From Microbacterium arborescens (lineage in GTDB: Bacteria; Actinomycetota; Actinomycetes; Actinomycetales; Microbacteriaceae), in NCBI GenBank assembly GCA_003339645.1, contig QNUV01000099.1, positions 1 through 64,000 on the forward strand: a DNA stretch of 64,000 bases, read 5' to 3'. The notes under the pieces are model-generated. The model saw nothing but the letters and a program-made list of their open reading frames with translations, ran no database searches and was not told the DNA's origin. Below are positions 1-7,855 of this stretch, piece by piece. The position numbers were made by a program, and so were the translations under genes. Numbering within the stretch: the stretch's first letter is position 1; each line of letters opens with the position of its first letter.

Positions 1-263
1 CCCCAACTGACCTCACAGCCAGCCCAGAGGGCAACTTCACAACCATACCCCACCCTTGACCTGTTCATAACCAGAGCCGGAGACCGACTCGGTTGTGAGG
101 TGTGGTGGGGACCCTGTGGCAGGTCTTGGACCTGCGACGCTCGGAAGCGTCTGTTTCGGGTTGTTCTCCGCTTGAGGGAGGCGGGACCTTCCGGCCCTCT
201 CGCTCTTCCCTGTGGGGCGAACAAGTAATAAGTTACGCGGCTCCCGGCATCCTGGCAAAGCGG
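1..263 (+). other. Intergenic region with tandem perfect hairpins, possible structured RNA
   Basis: No convincing gene is seen. The stretch carries consecutive stems: 119-125 pairs with 129-135 (7 bp, 3-nt loop) and 136-141 pairs with 146-151 (6 bp, CGGA loop). They are followed by a C/G-rich segment (about 165-205) that can also fold, and then an AT-richer tail near 220-238. Back-to-back stems like these suggest a cis-acting leader or small RNA on the plus strand. The downstream gene points the other way, so it is not an obvious leader here. A remnant or an independent RNA is possible. Its identity is unknown. Confidence 0.3.
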
Positions 264-286
264 CGCGACATCCCGGGCGTGTCGCG
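264..286 (-). terminator. Inverted repeat after the first peptide-transporter operon
   Basis: A 7-bp perfect stem (264-270 with 280-286) surrounds a CCCGGG-centred loop, 15 bp beyond the stop codon of the last transporter gene. There is no U-tract, so it may be a weak or factor-assisted terminator, or just a palindrome. Confidence 0.4.
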
Positions 287-300
287 GTCGCAGATCCCCG

Positions 301-1080
301 TCATTCCGCGGGAAGCCGGGGCACGGCGGCCACGAGCTGCGCGGTGTACTCGTCGCGGGGCGACGTGAGCAGCTGAGACGTCGGCCCCTCCTCCACGACG
401 CGACCGGCGCGGAGCACCGTCATGCGCTCGCACAGCGCCGACACGATCGTCAGGTCGTGCGAGACCAGCAGCATGCCGATGCCCTGCTCCGCGGCGAGCC
501 GCTGGAACAGCTCGATGACGTGCATGCGCACCGACGTGTCGAGAGCGCTCACCGGCTCGTCCGCCAGAAGCAGACGGGGGCGAGGCGCGAGGGCACGGGC
601 GATCGCGATGCGTTGGCGCTGCCCACCCGAGAACGCGTCGGGGTAGCGGGACGCCGCCTCCACGTCGAGGTCGACGGCCGTGAGCAGCTCGCCGACCCGC
701 GCGTCGATGCGACTCCGGTCGCGGGTGATACCGAGGGACCGCAGCGGTTCGGCGATGGACTGCCCCACCGTCATCCGCGGGTCGAGCGACGAAAACGGGT
801 CCTGGTAGACCGGCTGCACGGCGCGGCGCAGCGACCGCATCTGCGCGCGGTCGCCGACGCGAAGCGGTGCGCCGTCGAAGAGAGCGCGACCCGATGTCGG
901 TGCCGCCAGGCCCAGCAGCAGGCGGAGAACGGATGTCTTCCCCGCGCCCGACTCCCCCACGAGTCCGACCGTCTCGCCGGGCGCGAGCGAGAGCGAGACA
1001 TCGTGGAGCACGGCCGCTCCGCGACCGTAGGCGAAGTCGACGTGCTCGAGTGCGAGTTTCGCGTGAGCGTCGGCCGTCAT
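301..1080 (-). CDS. Peptide/nickel ABC transporter ATP-binding protein, DppF-type
   Basis: This is one of two ATPase subunits that power a peptide/nickel-type (PepT family) ABC importer at the inner face of the membrane. In 259 aa it shows a Walker A motif GESGAGKTS near residues 42-50, the signature SGGQRQR near 151-157, and Walker B LLLADEP near 170-176 followed by the D-loop SALD. The length and the single nucleotide-binding domain fit DppF/OppF. The start ATG overlaps the stop of the upstream ATPase by 4 nt, so the two are translationally coupled. It is the last gene of a five-gene transporter set. Substrate cannot be read from the ATPase. Confidence 0.9.
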   Translation of the reverse strand: MTADAHAKLALEHVDFAYGRGAAVLHDVSLSLAPGETVGLVGESGAGKTSVLRLLLGLAAPTSGRALFDGAPLRVGDRAQMRSLRRAVQPVYQDPFSSLDPRMTVGQSIAEPLRSLGITRDRSRIDARVGELLTAVDLDVEAASRYPDAFSGGQRQRIAIARALAPRPRLLLADEPVSALDTSVRMHVIELFQRLAAEQGIGMLLVSHDLTIVSALCERMTVLRAGRVVEEGPTSQLLTSPRDEYTAQLVAAVPRLPAE

Positions 1081-1892
1081 CGGGTTCCCTTCGCCGGCAG
1101 GAAGTCGTCGAGAGCGCGCGAGGCGGCGACCAGCTGCGCGGTGTACTCGTGCCGGGGCGACCGGAGCAGCTGCGCCGTGTCGCCGAGCTCGACCTGACGC
1201 CCGTCACGCATGACGAGCACGCGGTCGGCGATCTGCGAGACGACCGGCAGATCGTGGCTGATGAACAGCAGCGTCATCCCCCGCTCGGTCACCTCACGCT
1301 GGAGCAGATCGAGGATGCCGGCCTGCACGGTGACGTCGAGCGCGGTCGTCGGCTCATCGGCGATGAGGATGCTCGGGCCCGCCGCCAGGGCGAGCGCGAT
1401 CGCGACGCGCTGCCGCTGGCCCCCGGAGATCTCGTGGATGAACGACCGTGCGATGCGCTCCGGGTCGGGCAGCTGAACATCTGTCAGGGCATCGAGCACG
1501 CCGCGCCGCAGCGCGTCTCCGGCCAGCCCGCGGTGCTTCGCGAGCGGCCAGGCCAGCTGCTTGCCCACGCGCATGAGCGGATCGAGCGAGGCCAGCGGCT
1601 CTTGGAAGACCGCTGAGATCGTCCGGCCCCGCACCCGATCGAGGCGGCGCGACGGGGTTCCGACGACCTCCACCTCGCCCTCGGCGGTCGCGATCGTCGC
1701 CGACCCGAACGGCGTCAGCGGGTACGCGAGCAGGCCGAGCATCGCGAGGGCGGTCAGCGACTTGCCCGAGCCGGACTCGCCGATGATGCCCAGGCGTTCG
1801 CCGGGTTCGAGCGTCACGTCGACGCCGTGCACGAGCGTGCGGTCGTCACCCAGCCGCACGCCGAGACCGGATGCGGTCAGCGCGGCGGTCAT
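1077..1892 (-). CDS. Peptide/nickel ABC transporter ATP-binding protein, DppD-type
   Basis: This is the partner ATPase of the same importer (271 aa). Walker A GESGSGKS lies at about residues 38-45, the signature ISGGQRQR at about 155-162, and Walker B ILIADEP follows. The start was placed at the ATG at 1892 because it forms an ATGA overlap with the permease stop and gives a normal N-terminus; the reading frame stays open further upstream, but that part lies inside the permease gene. The C-terminal tail is short, without the long Cys-containing extension seen in some DppD/DppF proteins. Confidence 0.9.
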   Translation of the reverse strand: MTAALTASGLGVRLGDDRTLVHGVDVTLEPGERLGIIGESGSGKSLTALAMLGLLAYPLTPFGSATIATAEGEVEVVGTPSRRLDRVRGRTISAVFQEPLASLDPLMRVGKQLAWPLAKHRGLAGDALRRGVLDALTDVQLPDPERIARSFIHEISGGQRQRVAIALALAAGPSILIADEPTTALDVTVQAGILDLLQREVTERGMTLLFISHDLPVVSQIADRVLVMRDGRQVELGDTAQLLRSPRHEYTAQLVAASRALDDFLPAKGTR

Positions 1893-2764
1893 CCGATGCT
1901 CCTCGTGGTCGGATCGGCGATGTCGCGCAGGCCGTCGGCCAGCAGGTTCGCGCCGATGATGAAGGCGACCAGCAGGACGCCGGGGAGGATCGCCGCGGTC
2001 GGGGCGACGAGCACGGTGCTCTGCGCCTCCTCCAGCATCCGGCCCCACGAGGCGTTCGGCGGCGGGGAGCCGAGCCCGAGGTACGACAGCGACGCCTCCG
2101 CACCGACCGCTCCGCCGAACTGGAGTGCCAGCGGCACGATGAGGGTGGGCCAGACGTTGCGCAGCACGTGCCGGAACACGATGCCCAGCCTGCCCGTGCC
2201 CGAGGTGCGTGCAGCAGTGACGTAGTCCATCGCGAGGACGCGCGTCGCGGCGATGCGCGTGAGCCGGGCGATCACCGCCGAGCCGGCGAGGCCGATCGCG
2301 AGGATCGCCGAATCGACCGATGCCCCGCGCCAGGCGACGATCAGCATCGCCAGCAGCAGGGTCGGGAAGGCGATGGCGATGTCGAGCAGGCTCGTGAGGG
2401 CGTCGTCCACCCATCGGCGTGCGACGGCGGCGAGAAGCCCGAGACCGATGCCGACGATCGCCGCGATCAGCACCGATCCGAACCCGACGGTGAGGGCCAG
2501 CCGCGCTCCGATCATGAGCTGCGTGAACAGGTCGCGGCCGAGACGGTCGGTGCCGGCCCAGTGCTCGGCGGACGGCGGTTGCAGCCGGCCGCCGCTGGTG
2601 TCGTCGAAGGTGAACGGGGTCCACAGCAGCGAGATCAGGCCGATCACCGCGATGGCGCCGAACAGGATGCCACCGACGGCGAGGTTGATCGAGCGTCGGC
2701 GGCGGGGCCGGGTGGGCCGCGTCGCCGGGACGGTGCCCGTGTCGGGAAGGGTCGTTGCCGTCAT
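1889..2764 (-). CDS. Peptide/nickel ABC transporter permease, DppC-type
   Basis: Inner-membrane permease subunit of 291 aa. A cytoplasmic Arg/Pro-rich N-terminus precedes the first helix. The typical DppC segment 'HWAGTDRLGRDLFTQL' follows it, and further helices surround the EAA-type loop that contacts the ATPases. The ATG at 2764 overlaps the stop of the preceding permease by 4 nt, and its own stop overlaps the next ATPase by 4 nt. With the DppB-type subunit it would form the heterodimeric channel. Confidence 0.88.
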   Translation of the reverse strand: MTATTLPDTGTVPATRPTRPRRRRSINLAVGGILFGAIAVIGLISLLWTPFTFDDTSGGRLQPPSAEHWAGTDRLGRDLFTQLMIGARLALTVGFGSVLIAAIVGIGLGLLAAVARRWVDDALTSLLDIAIAFPTLLLAMLIVAWRGASVDSAILAIGLAGSAVIARLTRIAATRVLAMDYVTAARTSGTGRLGIVFRHVLRNVWPTLIVPLALQFGGAVGAEASLSYLGLGSPPPNASWGRMLEEAQSTVLVAPTAAILPGVLLVAFIIGANLLADGLRDIADPTTRSIG

Positions 2765-3708
2765 GCCGCCGCCCTCGCTCTGCGATTGCCCGAGATCGTG
2801 TCGCGCAGTCGCGGGTCGATGATGCGCTGCACGATGTCTGCGGCGAAACCGAGCAGAAGCACGAGGGCGGTCGAGAAGAGCAGCACCCCCTGGACGCTCG
2901 GGAAGTCCTGCTCCTTGATGCCGACCAGCAGCATGTCGCCGAGACCGGGGAGCGCGAAGACCCGCTCGATGATGACCGCGCCGACGAAGGTCGTCGACAG
3001 CTGGATCGCGAGGATCGAGATCAACGGGACGACGGCGTTTCGCACGCCGTGACGCCAGATGGCCGTGGCGAAGCTCTGCCCCGTGGCCCGAGCCGCGCGC
3101 AGATACTGCTGGCCGAGCACGTCGAGCGTCGCGCTGCGGACGTAACGTGCGAGATCGCTGCCCGCCACGATCGCGATCGTGAGCACCGGAAGCGTGAGTG
3201 ACACGAGCGCGGCCCCGGGGTCCTCCCAGTCGCGCCGCGGGAAGCCGCCCGCCGGCAGCAATCGCCAGTTCAGCGCGAACACCGCGACGAGCAGGATGCC
3301 GACCCAGAAGACGGGAATCGCGCCGCCGAGCTGCGACACGGCCGAGAAGGCGGTTCCGTACCAGGTGCGCGCCTTCCACGCCGCGATGAACCCCACCGGC
3401 ACCGCGATCAGCACCGACAGCGTGAACGCGATGAGGGTCAGGGGCAGCGTGACGTTGAGCCGGCGCAGGATCTCGTCGCCGACGGGAAGGTTGTTGGTGA
3501 ACGATCGCCCCAGGTCGAAGCTCGCGAGCTGGCCGAGATAGGCCAGGAACTGCTCCGGGATCGGCCGGTCGACGCCCAGCCGCGCGGCGGCGGCCGCGAT
3601 CTCGGCATCCGTCGCCCCCACCGAGATGAGAGCGAAGACCGGGTTGCCGAGAACGCGCAGCACGACGAACAGGATCACCACCGCCAGCGCGAACGCCAGC
3701 AGCAGCAA
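2761..3708 (-). CDS. Peptide/nickel ABC transporter permease, DppB-type
   Basis: Six-helix permease of about 315 aa with the DppB-type extracytoplasmic segment 'LGVDRPIPEQFLAYLGQLAS' after the first helix. The start is uncertain. The first usable TTG at 3708 removes part of the family's typical basic N-terminus, because the in-frame codons just upstream read RYLIRRTG and continue to the stop codon of the binding-protein gene with no ATG, GTG or TTG. A CTG or ATC start around 3741-3746, coupled to the upstream stop, is therefore possible. Membership of the transporter operon is clear. Confidence 0.85.
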   Translation of the reverse strand: MLLLAFALAVVILFVVLRVLGNPVFALISVGATDAEIAAAAARLGVDRPIPEQFLAYLGQLASFDLGRSFTNNLPVGDEILRRLNVTLPLTLIAFTLSVLIAVPVGFIAAWKARTWYGTAFSAVSQLGGAIPVFWVGILLVAVFALNWRLLPAGGFPRRDWEDPGAALVSLTLPVLTIAIVAGSDLARYVRSATLDVLGQQYLRAARATGQSFATAIWRHGVRNAVVPLISILAIQLSTTFVGAVIIERVFALPGLGDMLLVGIKEQDFPSVQGVLLFSTALVLLLGFAADIVQRIIDPRLRDTISGNRRARAAA

Positions 3709-3743
3709 TCCTGTCCGTCGGATCAGATACCGGGTGATGGAGA

Positions 3744-5258
3744 TCAGGCCTTCGTGATGTCGGAGACGTAGAACAGCGAGTTCAGTCCATTCTTGGGCAC
3801 GCCCGACACGCCTTCGGCCGCGATGCGCAGCTGCGGGTTGAGGTAGAGCCAGACGCTGGCTGCGTCGTCCGAGATCTGCTGGTTCGCCTTCTTGATCAGT
3901 TCGGTCTGCTCATCGACGGATGCCGCGGCCTCCGAGTCGGCCAGCCAGGTCTGCACGTCGGCGTTGTCGTAGCCCCAGTAGAAGTCGGGGTTGCCGTAGA
4001 AGTTGATGTCGCGGTCGTTGACGTGGCCCTGCAGCGTCGCCTCGAAGTTCTTCTCGGTGTAGACCTTCTGGTACCACTCGTCGTCGGTGATGATGTTGAT
4101 GTTCAACGTGATGCCGACCTTCGCCAGCTCCGACTTGAGGAACTCCGCGACCGTCGAGTGGACGCCCGAGTCGGGGGTGTCGACCGTGAACGTGAACCCG
4201 CCGGACTGACCGGCCTCGGCGAGCAGCTTCTCCGACAGCGCCGGGTCGTAGGGGTTGTTGTCGGCCAGATCGATGTACCAGGGCTCGGAGGGCGGCACCA
4301 TCGATCCGATGAGTTCGCCGCGGCCGTCCCAGATCGCATCGAGCAGCTTCTCGCGATCGATCGCGGAGTAGATCGCCTTGCGCACGCGCGCGTCGTTGAA
4401 CGGAGCGATCCGGTCGTTGAACGCCAGCAGCTCCTTCGTCGTCGAGGTGCCCTCGATGATCTGGAAGCCGGCAGCCTCGAACTCCGCGATGCTGTCGGGG
4501 TTCGACTGGCTCGTGACGAGGTCGACCGCACCGGTCGTCAGGGCGTTGTTCAGGGCCGTCGGGTCGGCGTAGTACTGGTAGACGACCCCGCCGTTCTTCG
4601 GCGCGACGCCCCAGTAGGAGTCGTTGACGTCGAGGGTGATCGAGTCGCCCTTGCGATAGTCGCCGAGCTCGTAGGGCCCGGTGCCGTCGGCGGTGGCCGT
4701 CAGGTCGCCGGCATCCTCGTTGACGATCCAGACGTAGCCGAGGTTGTAGGTGAAGCTGATCGACGGCTGCGAGAGGGTCACCTCGACGGTCTTGTCGTCG
4801 ACCGCCGTGACGGTGTCGATGACGCTCAACTGGCGCTTGCGCGCCGCGATCGACTCGTCGCCGACGAACCGCTCCAGGCTGTACTTCACATCGGCGGCGG
4901 TCAGCTCCTTGCCCGAGTGGAAGGTGGCGTCCTCAAGGGTGAACGTGTAGACGAGACCGTCTGCCGACACGCTGGTCTCCGCGGCCAGCAACGGCTCGAC
5001 CTGGGCGTCGTCGGTGATCCGGAACAGACCCTCGTACACGTTGCCGGTGAAGACCTCGGTGACGCCCGACGAGCCGCCGAAGATCTGATCGAGGTTGGTC
5101 GGCTCGTTCTGCGATCCGACGACGATCTCGGCGTTCGGGTCGCTCGCGCCGGCCGAACCGGCCGGGTCTGCGGATCCGGAGCATCCGGCCAGGACGAGAA
5201 GACCGGCCGTCGCAGCCGCGGTGGCGGCGACGATCCGGGAGAAGCCGCGTGAAGTCAC
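3744..5258 (-). CDS. Peptide ABC transporter substrate-binding lipoprotein (SBP family 5)
   Basis: Extracytoplasmic solute-binding lipoprotein of 504 aa that would capture peptides or similar solutes for the adjacent permeases. A basic, Ala-rich signal ends in the lipobox LVLAGCSG, followed by a Ser/Ala/Gly linker and the SBP_bac_5 fold, with the usual 'FTLEDATFHSGKELTAADV' segment. GTG at 5258 was chosen because AAAGGA sits about 7 nt upstream and it puts the lipobox at the usual distance. A 79-nt gap with a strong hairpin separates it from the DUF1684 gene. This is consistent with different expression of the binding protein relative to its neighbours. Confidence 0.9.
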   Translation of the reverse strand: MTSRGFSRIVAATAAATAGLLVLAGCSGSADPAGSAGASDPNAEIVVGSQNEPTNLDQIFGGSSGVTEVFTGNVYEGLFRITDDAQVEPLLAAETSVSADGLVYTFTLEDATFHSGKELTAADVKYSLERFVGDESIAARKRQLSVIDTVTAVDDKTVEVTLSQPSISFTYNLGYVWIVNEDAGDLTATADGTGPYELGDYRKGDSITLDVNDSYWGVAPKNGGVVYQYYADPTALNNALTTGAVDLVTSQSNPDSIAEFEAAGFQIIEGTSTTKELLAFNDRIAPFNDARVRKAIYSAIDREKLLDAIWDGRGELIGSMVPPSEPWYIDLADNNPYDPALSEKLLAEAGQSGGFTFTVDTPDSGVHSTVAEFLKSELAKVGITLNINIITDDEWYQKVYTEKNFEATLQGHVNDRDINFYGNPDFYWGYDNADVQTWLADSEAAASVDEQTELIKKANQQISDDAASVWLYLNPQLRIAAEGVSGVPKNGLNSLFYVSDITKA

Positions 5259-5286
5259 GGGTGTTCCTTTGCTGTGTGGAGGGGGC

Positions 5287-5313
5287 GGCGGAGCGAGGTG
5301 CGGGCGCTCCGCC
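5287..5313 (-). terminator. Intercistronic hairpin between DUF1684 gene and SBP gene
   Basis: A 9-bp perfect stem (5287-5295 with 5305-5313) with a 9-nt loop lies between the two minus-strand genes. It may be a partial terminator, or an mRNA stabiliser protecting the abundant SBP message. It has no T-run. Confidence 0.4.
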
Positions 5314-5337
5314 GTTTCGGGTGTTGCAGGAAGGAGA

Positions 5338-6102
5338 TCAGAGCGAGAAGTCGCCGGCGAACCGGACCTTCTTCTCACCGGCGCGAACCGGGAAGGGCAG
5401 ACGGTTCTGCAGCGGCGGCAGGGGGCAGTTCATCTGGTTCGAGAAGCCGCACGGCGGGACGACGGCCCGGTTGAAGTCGACCGTGACCGGCGTGCTGTCA
5501 CCGGGGGCCAGGTCGCCGGTCGCGCCCGGGTGGTCGAGGAAGAGGAACCGGCCGGCACCGTAGGACTCGGCGCCGTTGGTCTGGTCGCCGAAGACGAGGT
5601 GCAGCTTCGGACCGCCGTAGTTGGTGTCGAAAGCGGCGAGTCGGTACTCGGTGCCGTCGATCTCGAAGACCAGGTCGCCCGAGACCGGGAGGCCGCGCGT
5701 CGCGCCGCCGTCCTTGATGTGCTCGAAGGGGACCACCCGGTCTTCATCGACGAGCTCGAAGCGGCCCTCGATCACCCAGGCCGGGTCGTACTCCCAGCGC
5801 TCGATGTCTTCGAACGCTTCGTTCGCGGGCGAGTCCTGCCGCCAGATGCGGTAGCCCTCCTGCGGAAGACCGGTCTCGATGTCGGTTCGCTGCAGACGGG
5901 TGAGCAGCGCATCGACCGGATGCCCGGCGCGCGCAGTCTCGTCGTCGACGGCGGGCTCGCCCGGAGCCGACCAGTGCGTGAGCACGAGGGCGAGGGATCC
6001 CTGCGGGGCCGCGACCGACTCCCGGCGGAAAGCCGCCCAAGCTCGGTAGTCGGACTCAGCCGAGGAGACGGATGCTGCTGCGGATGCGGATGTACTCACC
6101 AT
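5338..6102 (-). CDS. DUF1684 domain-containing protein
   Basis: A 254-aa soluble protein of the DUF1684 family. It shows the family hallmarks: an N-terminal YRAW segment, 'FEIDGTEYRLAAF' in the middle, a 'FLFLDHPGATGDLAPGDSTP' strand-turn near 200, and the C-terminal 'PPCGFSNQMNCPLPPLQNRL' block with conserved Cys, Asn and Pro. The biochemical function of the family is not established. Starts at 6111 (TTG), 6102 (ATG) and 6099 (GTG) are all possible with no clear ribosome site. Being placed directly before the binding protein suggests a role connected with the imported solute, which is inference only. Confidence 0.8.
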   Translation of the reverse strand: MVSTSASAAASVSSAESDYRAWAAFRRESVAAPQGSLALVLTHWSAPGEPAVDDETARAGHPVDALLTRLQRTDIETGLPQEGYRIWRQDSPANEAFEDIERWEYDPAWVIEGRFELVDEDRVVPFEHIKDGGATRGLPVSGDLVFEIDGTEYRLAAFDTNYGGPKLHLVFGDQTNGAESYGAGRFLFLDHPGATGDLAPGDSTPVTVDFNRAVVPPCGFSNQMNCPLPPLQNRLPFPVRAGEKKVRFAGDFSL

Positions 6103-6123
6103 GACAGGCAACCAAACGTGGGA

Positions 6124-6147
6124 CCGCCACGAGAAATTCCGTGTCGG
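6124..6147. promoter_or_regulatory. Imperfect dyad upstream of DUF1684/transporter operon
   Basis: A 24-bp dyad reads CCG-N-CACG on one side and CGTG-N-CGG on the other, centred about 34 bp ahead of the DUF1684 start. It could be an operator for the local MarR-type protein. No promoter is obvious next to it. Confidence 0.3.
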
Positions 6148-6159
6148 ACTGTTGCGCCC

Positions 6160-6564
6160 TCAGCGGGACCGCCCGGGGATGTCGGTGCCGCCCGCCCACA
6201 GCGCCCACGCGACGAGCGCGGGCTGGAGGAAGAGTCGGCCGAAGCGCCGCGCATCGGTGTCGAGTCCGGGAGCCGACGCACCGGTGCGCCACTGGTGCAC
6301 GTAGCCCGGGAACACGGCGACGAAGAAGGCGGCGATCGCCGCGGCGATGCGACGGCGTTCGCGTGGTAGCGCGACGAGCCCGGCGCCGAGCATCATCTCG
6401 ACCGCACCGCTGGCCACGACGATCATGTCCTTATCGGTGCGCAGCAGCCGCGCCGCCCAGTCCGGGACCGCGATGCGATAGCCGCGTCGGAGGACGGTCA
6501 GATGCGCCGCTCCCGCCGCGATCAGCAGAGCGGCGAGGGCGAGGCGGGCGACGGTGCGCGGCAT
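6160..6564 (-). CDS. DoxX-like small membrane protein
   Basis: A 134-aa protein with about four hydrophobic helices and the DoxX-family arrangement. The first helix is LALAALLIAAGAAHL. The segment 'ASGAVEMMLGAGLVALP' follows, then a Pro/Gly-containing third helix ending 'FPGYVHQW'. DoxX-like proteins are small integral membrane proteins, some linked to redox homeostasis, but many have no known role. It sits 9 nt after a DUF3817 gene in the same minus-strand run. Confidence 0.75.
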   Translation of the reverse strand: MPRTVARLALAALLIAAGAAHLTVLRRGYRIAVPDWAARLLRTDKDMIVVASGAVEMMLGAGLVALPRERRRIAAAIAAFFVAVFPGYVHQWRTGASAPGLDTDARRFGRLFLQPALVAWALWAGGTDIPGRSR

Positions 6565-6573
6565 CCGATCACG

Positions 6574-7035
6574 TTACGCCCGTCCGGGCGGTCCGATCAC
6601 CAGCAGCACGACGTATGCGGCGATGATGCCGATCGCGAGGATCATCGCCAGCACCACGGGACGGCGGACGAACCATCGCAGGAACCGGTCGACCGCGCGC
6701 CGGTCGCGCGGGTCGTCGGTCGCCTCGGTCCGCCACTCCCCCTCGAGAAGGCCGCGCCGGCGCAGCACGATCTCGGTCGGCACGGTCGCATAGGGGACCA
6801 CGGCGGCGCCGACGGCGCAGATCGTCGGGACGATCGACCACCGGTTGTTCCAGGCGACGAGCACGGCGGTCGCGCCATAGCAGAGGAAGACGAAGCCGTG
6901 GATGCCGCCGCCGATCGTCACGGCGACCGGCAGGTCGAGCGCTGTGCGGAGAATCAAGCCGAGGATCAGCAGCGTCCACGAGACGGCCTCGGCGATCGCG
7001 AGCGAACGGAATGCGGTCGACGGTGTTCGGAACAC
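6574..7035 (-). CDS. DUF3817-type integral membrane protein
   Basis: A 153-aa membrane protein with three helices in the first half ('SLAIAEAVSWTLLILGLIL', 'IHGFVFLCYGATAVLVAW', then IVPTICAVGAAVVPY) matching the DUF3817 core. It adds a basic loop and a fourth C-terminal helix near residues 125-147. It starts with GTG inside a perfect 7-bp dyad (7022-7036), which may be coincidental. It lies 22 nt behind the MarR gene, so the two are probably co-transcribed. Function unknown. Confidence 0.72.
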   Translation of the reverse strand: MFRTPSTAFRSLAIAEAVSWTLLILGLILRTALDLPVAVTIGGGIHGFVFLCYGATAVLVAWNNRWSIVPTICAVGAAVVPYATVPTEIVLRRRGLLEGEWRTEATDDPRDRRAVDRFLRWFVRRPVVLAMILAIGIIAAYVVLLVIGPPGRA

Positions 7036-7057
7036 CCCCGAACTCTATCCAGCCGAC

Positions 7058-7489
7058 CTAGACGATTCCTGCACGGATGCCGTCCATCGAGGCCGCCAGG
7101 CCCGGCATGTTGTCGCTCAGCGTGGCGTCGAGCTCGAGCAGCCGCTGGTGAGCCTGCTCCATGACCGCGATGCCCTTGGCCGTGATGCGCAGGTCGGACG
7201 CCGAGCCTGCGTGCGCCGTCGCATCGGCGACGAGCCCCTCGTCGACGAGAGTGCGGACGGCGGTGTGCGCGGACTGCACCGTGATGTGCGAGCGACGCGC
7301 GAGCTCCGAGAACGAGATACCCGGCTCCGAGCCGATGTGCCCGAGCAGGCCGAACTTGCGGGTGGAGAGGCCGAGGTCGCGCAGGGCTGCGGAGAGCCGG
7401 CCTTCCCACGACGCCGAGACGGCGATGAGCGCGATGACCGGGCTGAAGCGCGGCTCGCGCGTGAGGGCAGGAGTTTCCGACACGGTCAC
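7058..7489 (-). CDS. MarR-family transcriptional regulator
   Basis: A winged-helix regulator of 143 aa. The helix-turn-helix runs through 'GISFSELARRSHITVQSAHT', followed by 'LVDEGLVADATAHAGSASDL', a typical MarR wing region. GTG at 7489 is the start. It is the first gene of a tightly spaced minus-strand series leading into DUF3817, DoxX-like, DUF1684 and the peptide importer, so it may control itself and this run. The ligand is unknown. Confidence 0.85.
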   Translation of the reverse strand: MTVSETPALTREPRFSPVIALIAVSASWEGRLSAALRDLGLSTRKFGLLGHIGSEPGISFSELARRSHITVQSAHTAVRTLVDEGLVADATAHAGSASDLRITAKGIAVMEQAHQRLLELDATLSDNMPGLAASMDGIRAGIV

Positions 7490-7642
7490 GATTGTAGGAG
7501 GCGGGGGCTCACTCGTGCGGGTGATAGCCGCCAGAAAAGCTGTGTCGCATCCCTAACGCGCCGCGCGCCGTTCGTCAAGGACCGAGCGTCGACGCGAGCG
7601 GATGTTCATGATGAGTTCCACGGAAGAAGCGGGGAGGTCACC

Positions 7643-7738
7643 ATGATCACGAACGAAGAGCAGGACGAGCAACACACCGACATCCGCGGCGAGAAGCCGT
7701 TCGGTCAATGGCTCGGACTGATCAACGGCGGCCGCTGA
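7643..7738 (+). CDS. Small 31-aa ORF with strong ribosome site and own terminator
   Basis: A 31-residue peptide that begins MITNEEQDEQ, is acidic at its N-terminus, and ends GLINGGR. GGGGAGG at 7631-7637 lies 5 nt before the ATG, and a 17-bp terminator begins 11 nt after the stop. Nothing else on the plus strand would need that terminator, so the short ORF appears to be an independent transcription unit. No homology can be recognised by eye. No cleavage motif or modification gene is next to it, so a RiPP precursor role is not supported. Confidence 0.5.
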   Translation: MITNEEQDEQHTDIRGEKPFGQWLGLINGGR

Positions 7739-7748
7739 CGCCACGCGA

Positions 7749-7791
7749 AAGCCCCCGGCATCCTCTCTCGCGAGGAGGATGCCGGGGGCTT
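7749..7791 (+). terminator. Rho-independent terminator of the 31-aa ORF
   Basis: A 17-bp perfect stem (7749-7765 with 7775-7791) with a 9-nt loop is followed by TCATTTT. It could also act on anything read from the other strand. Confidence 0.85.
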
Positions 7792-7818
7792 CGTCATTTT
7801 CGGGAGCGCGACGTTTTA

Positions 7819-7855
7819 CATAGCTAGACTATGCATGTTGTATAGTGAAGCTATG
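7819..7855 (+). promoter_or_regulatory. MarR operator overlapping a leaderless promoter
   Basis: Near-perfect dyad: CATAGCTAGACTAT (7819-7832) pairs with 7842-7855 at 12 of 14 positions around a 9-nt centre, and the right arm ends in the ATG itself. TATAGT at 7841-7846 stands 6 nt before that ATG, the spacing expected of a -10 box for a leaderless mRNA. Binding here would block RNA polymerase directly, so autorepression by the downstream MarR protein is likely. Confidence 0.65.

Noticed and set aside
102-368. 88-codon plus-strand reading frame in the left intergenic region
   Set aside because: It runs across the hairpins and into the antisense of the transporter ATPase, and its Arg/Pro-rich translation matches an antisense shadow.
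7022-7036. Perfect 7-bp dyad over the start of the DUF3817 gene as an operator
   Set aside because: It is isolated, coding-constrained, and lies within an operon immediately after the MarR gene without a promoter, so chance is the simpler explanation.
7643-7738. Ribosomally made modified peptide precursor
   Set aside because: No modification enzyme or exporter gene of a RiPP pathway is adjacent; the MFS transporter is paired with MarR and looks like a drug pump.
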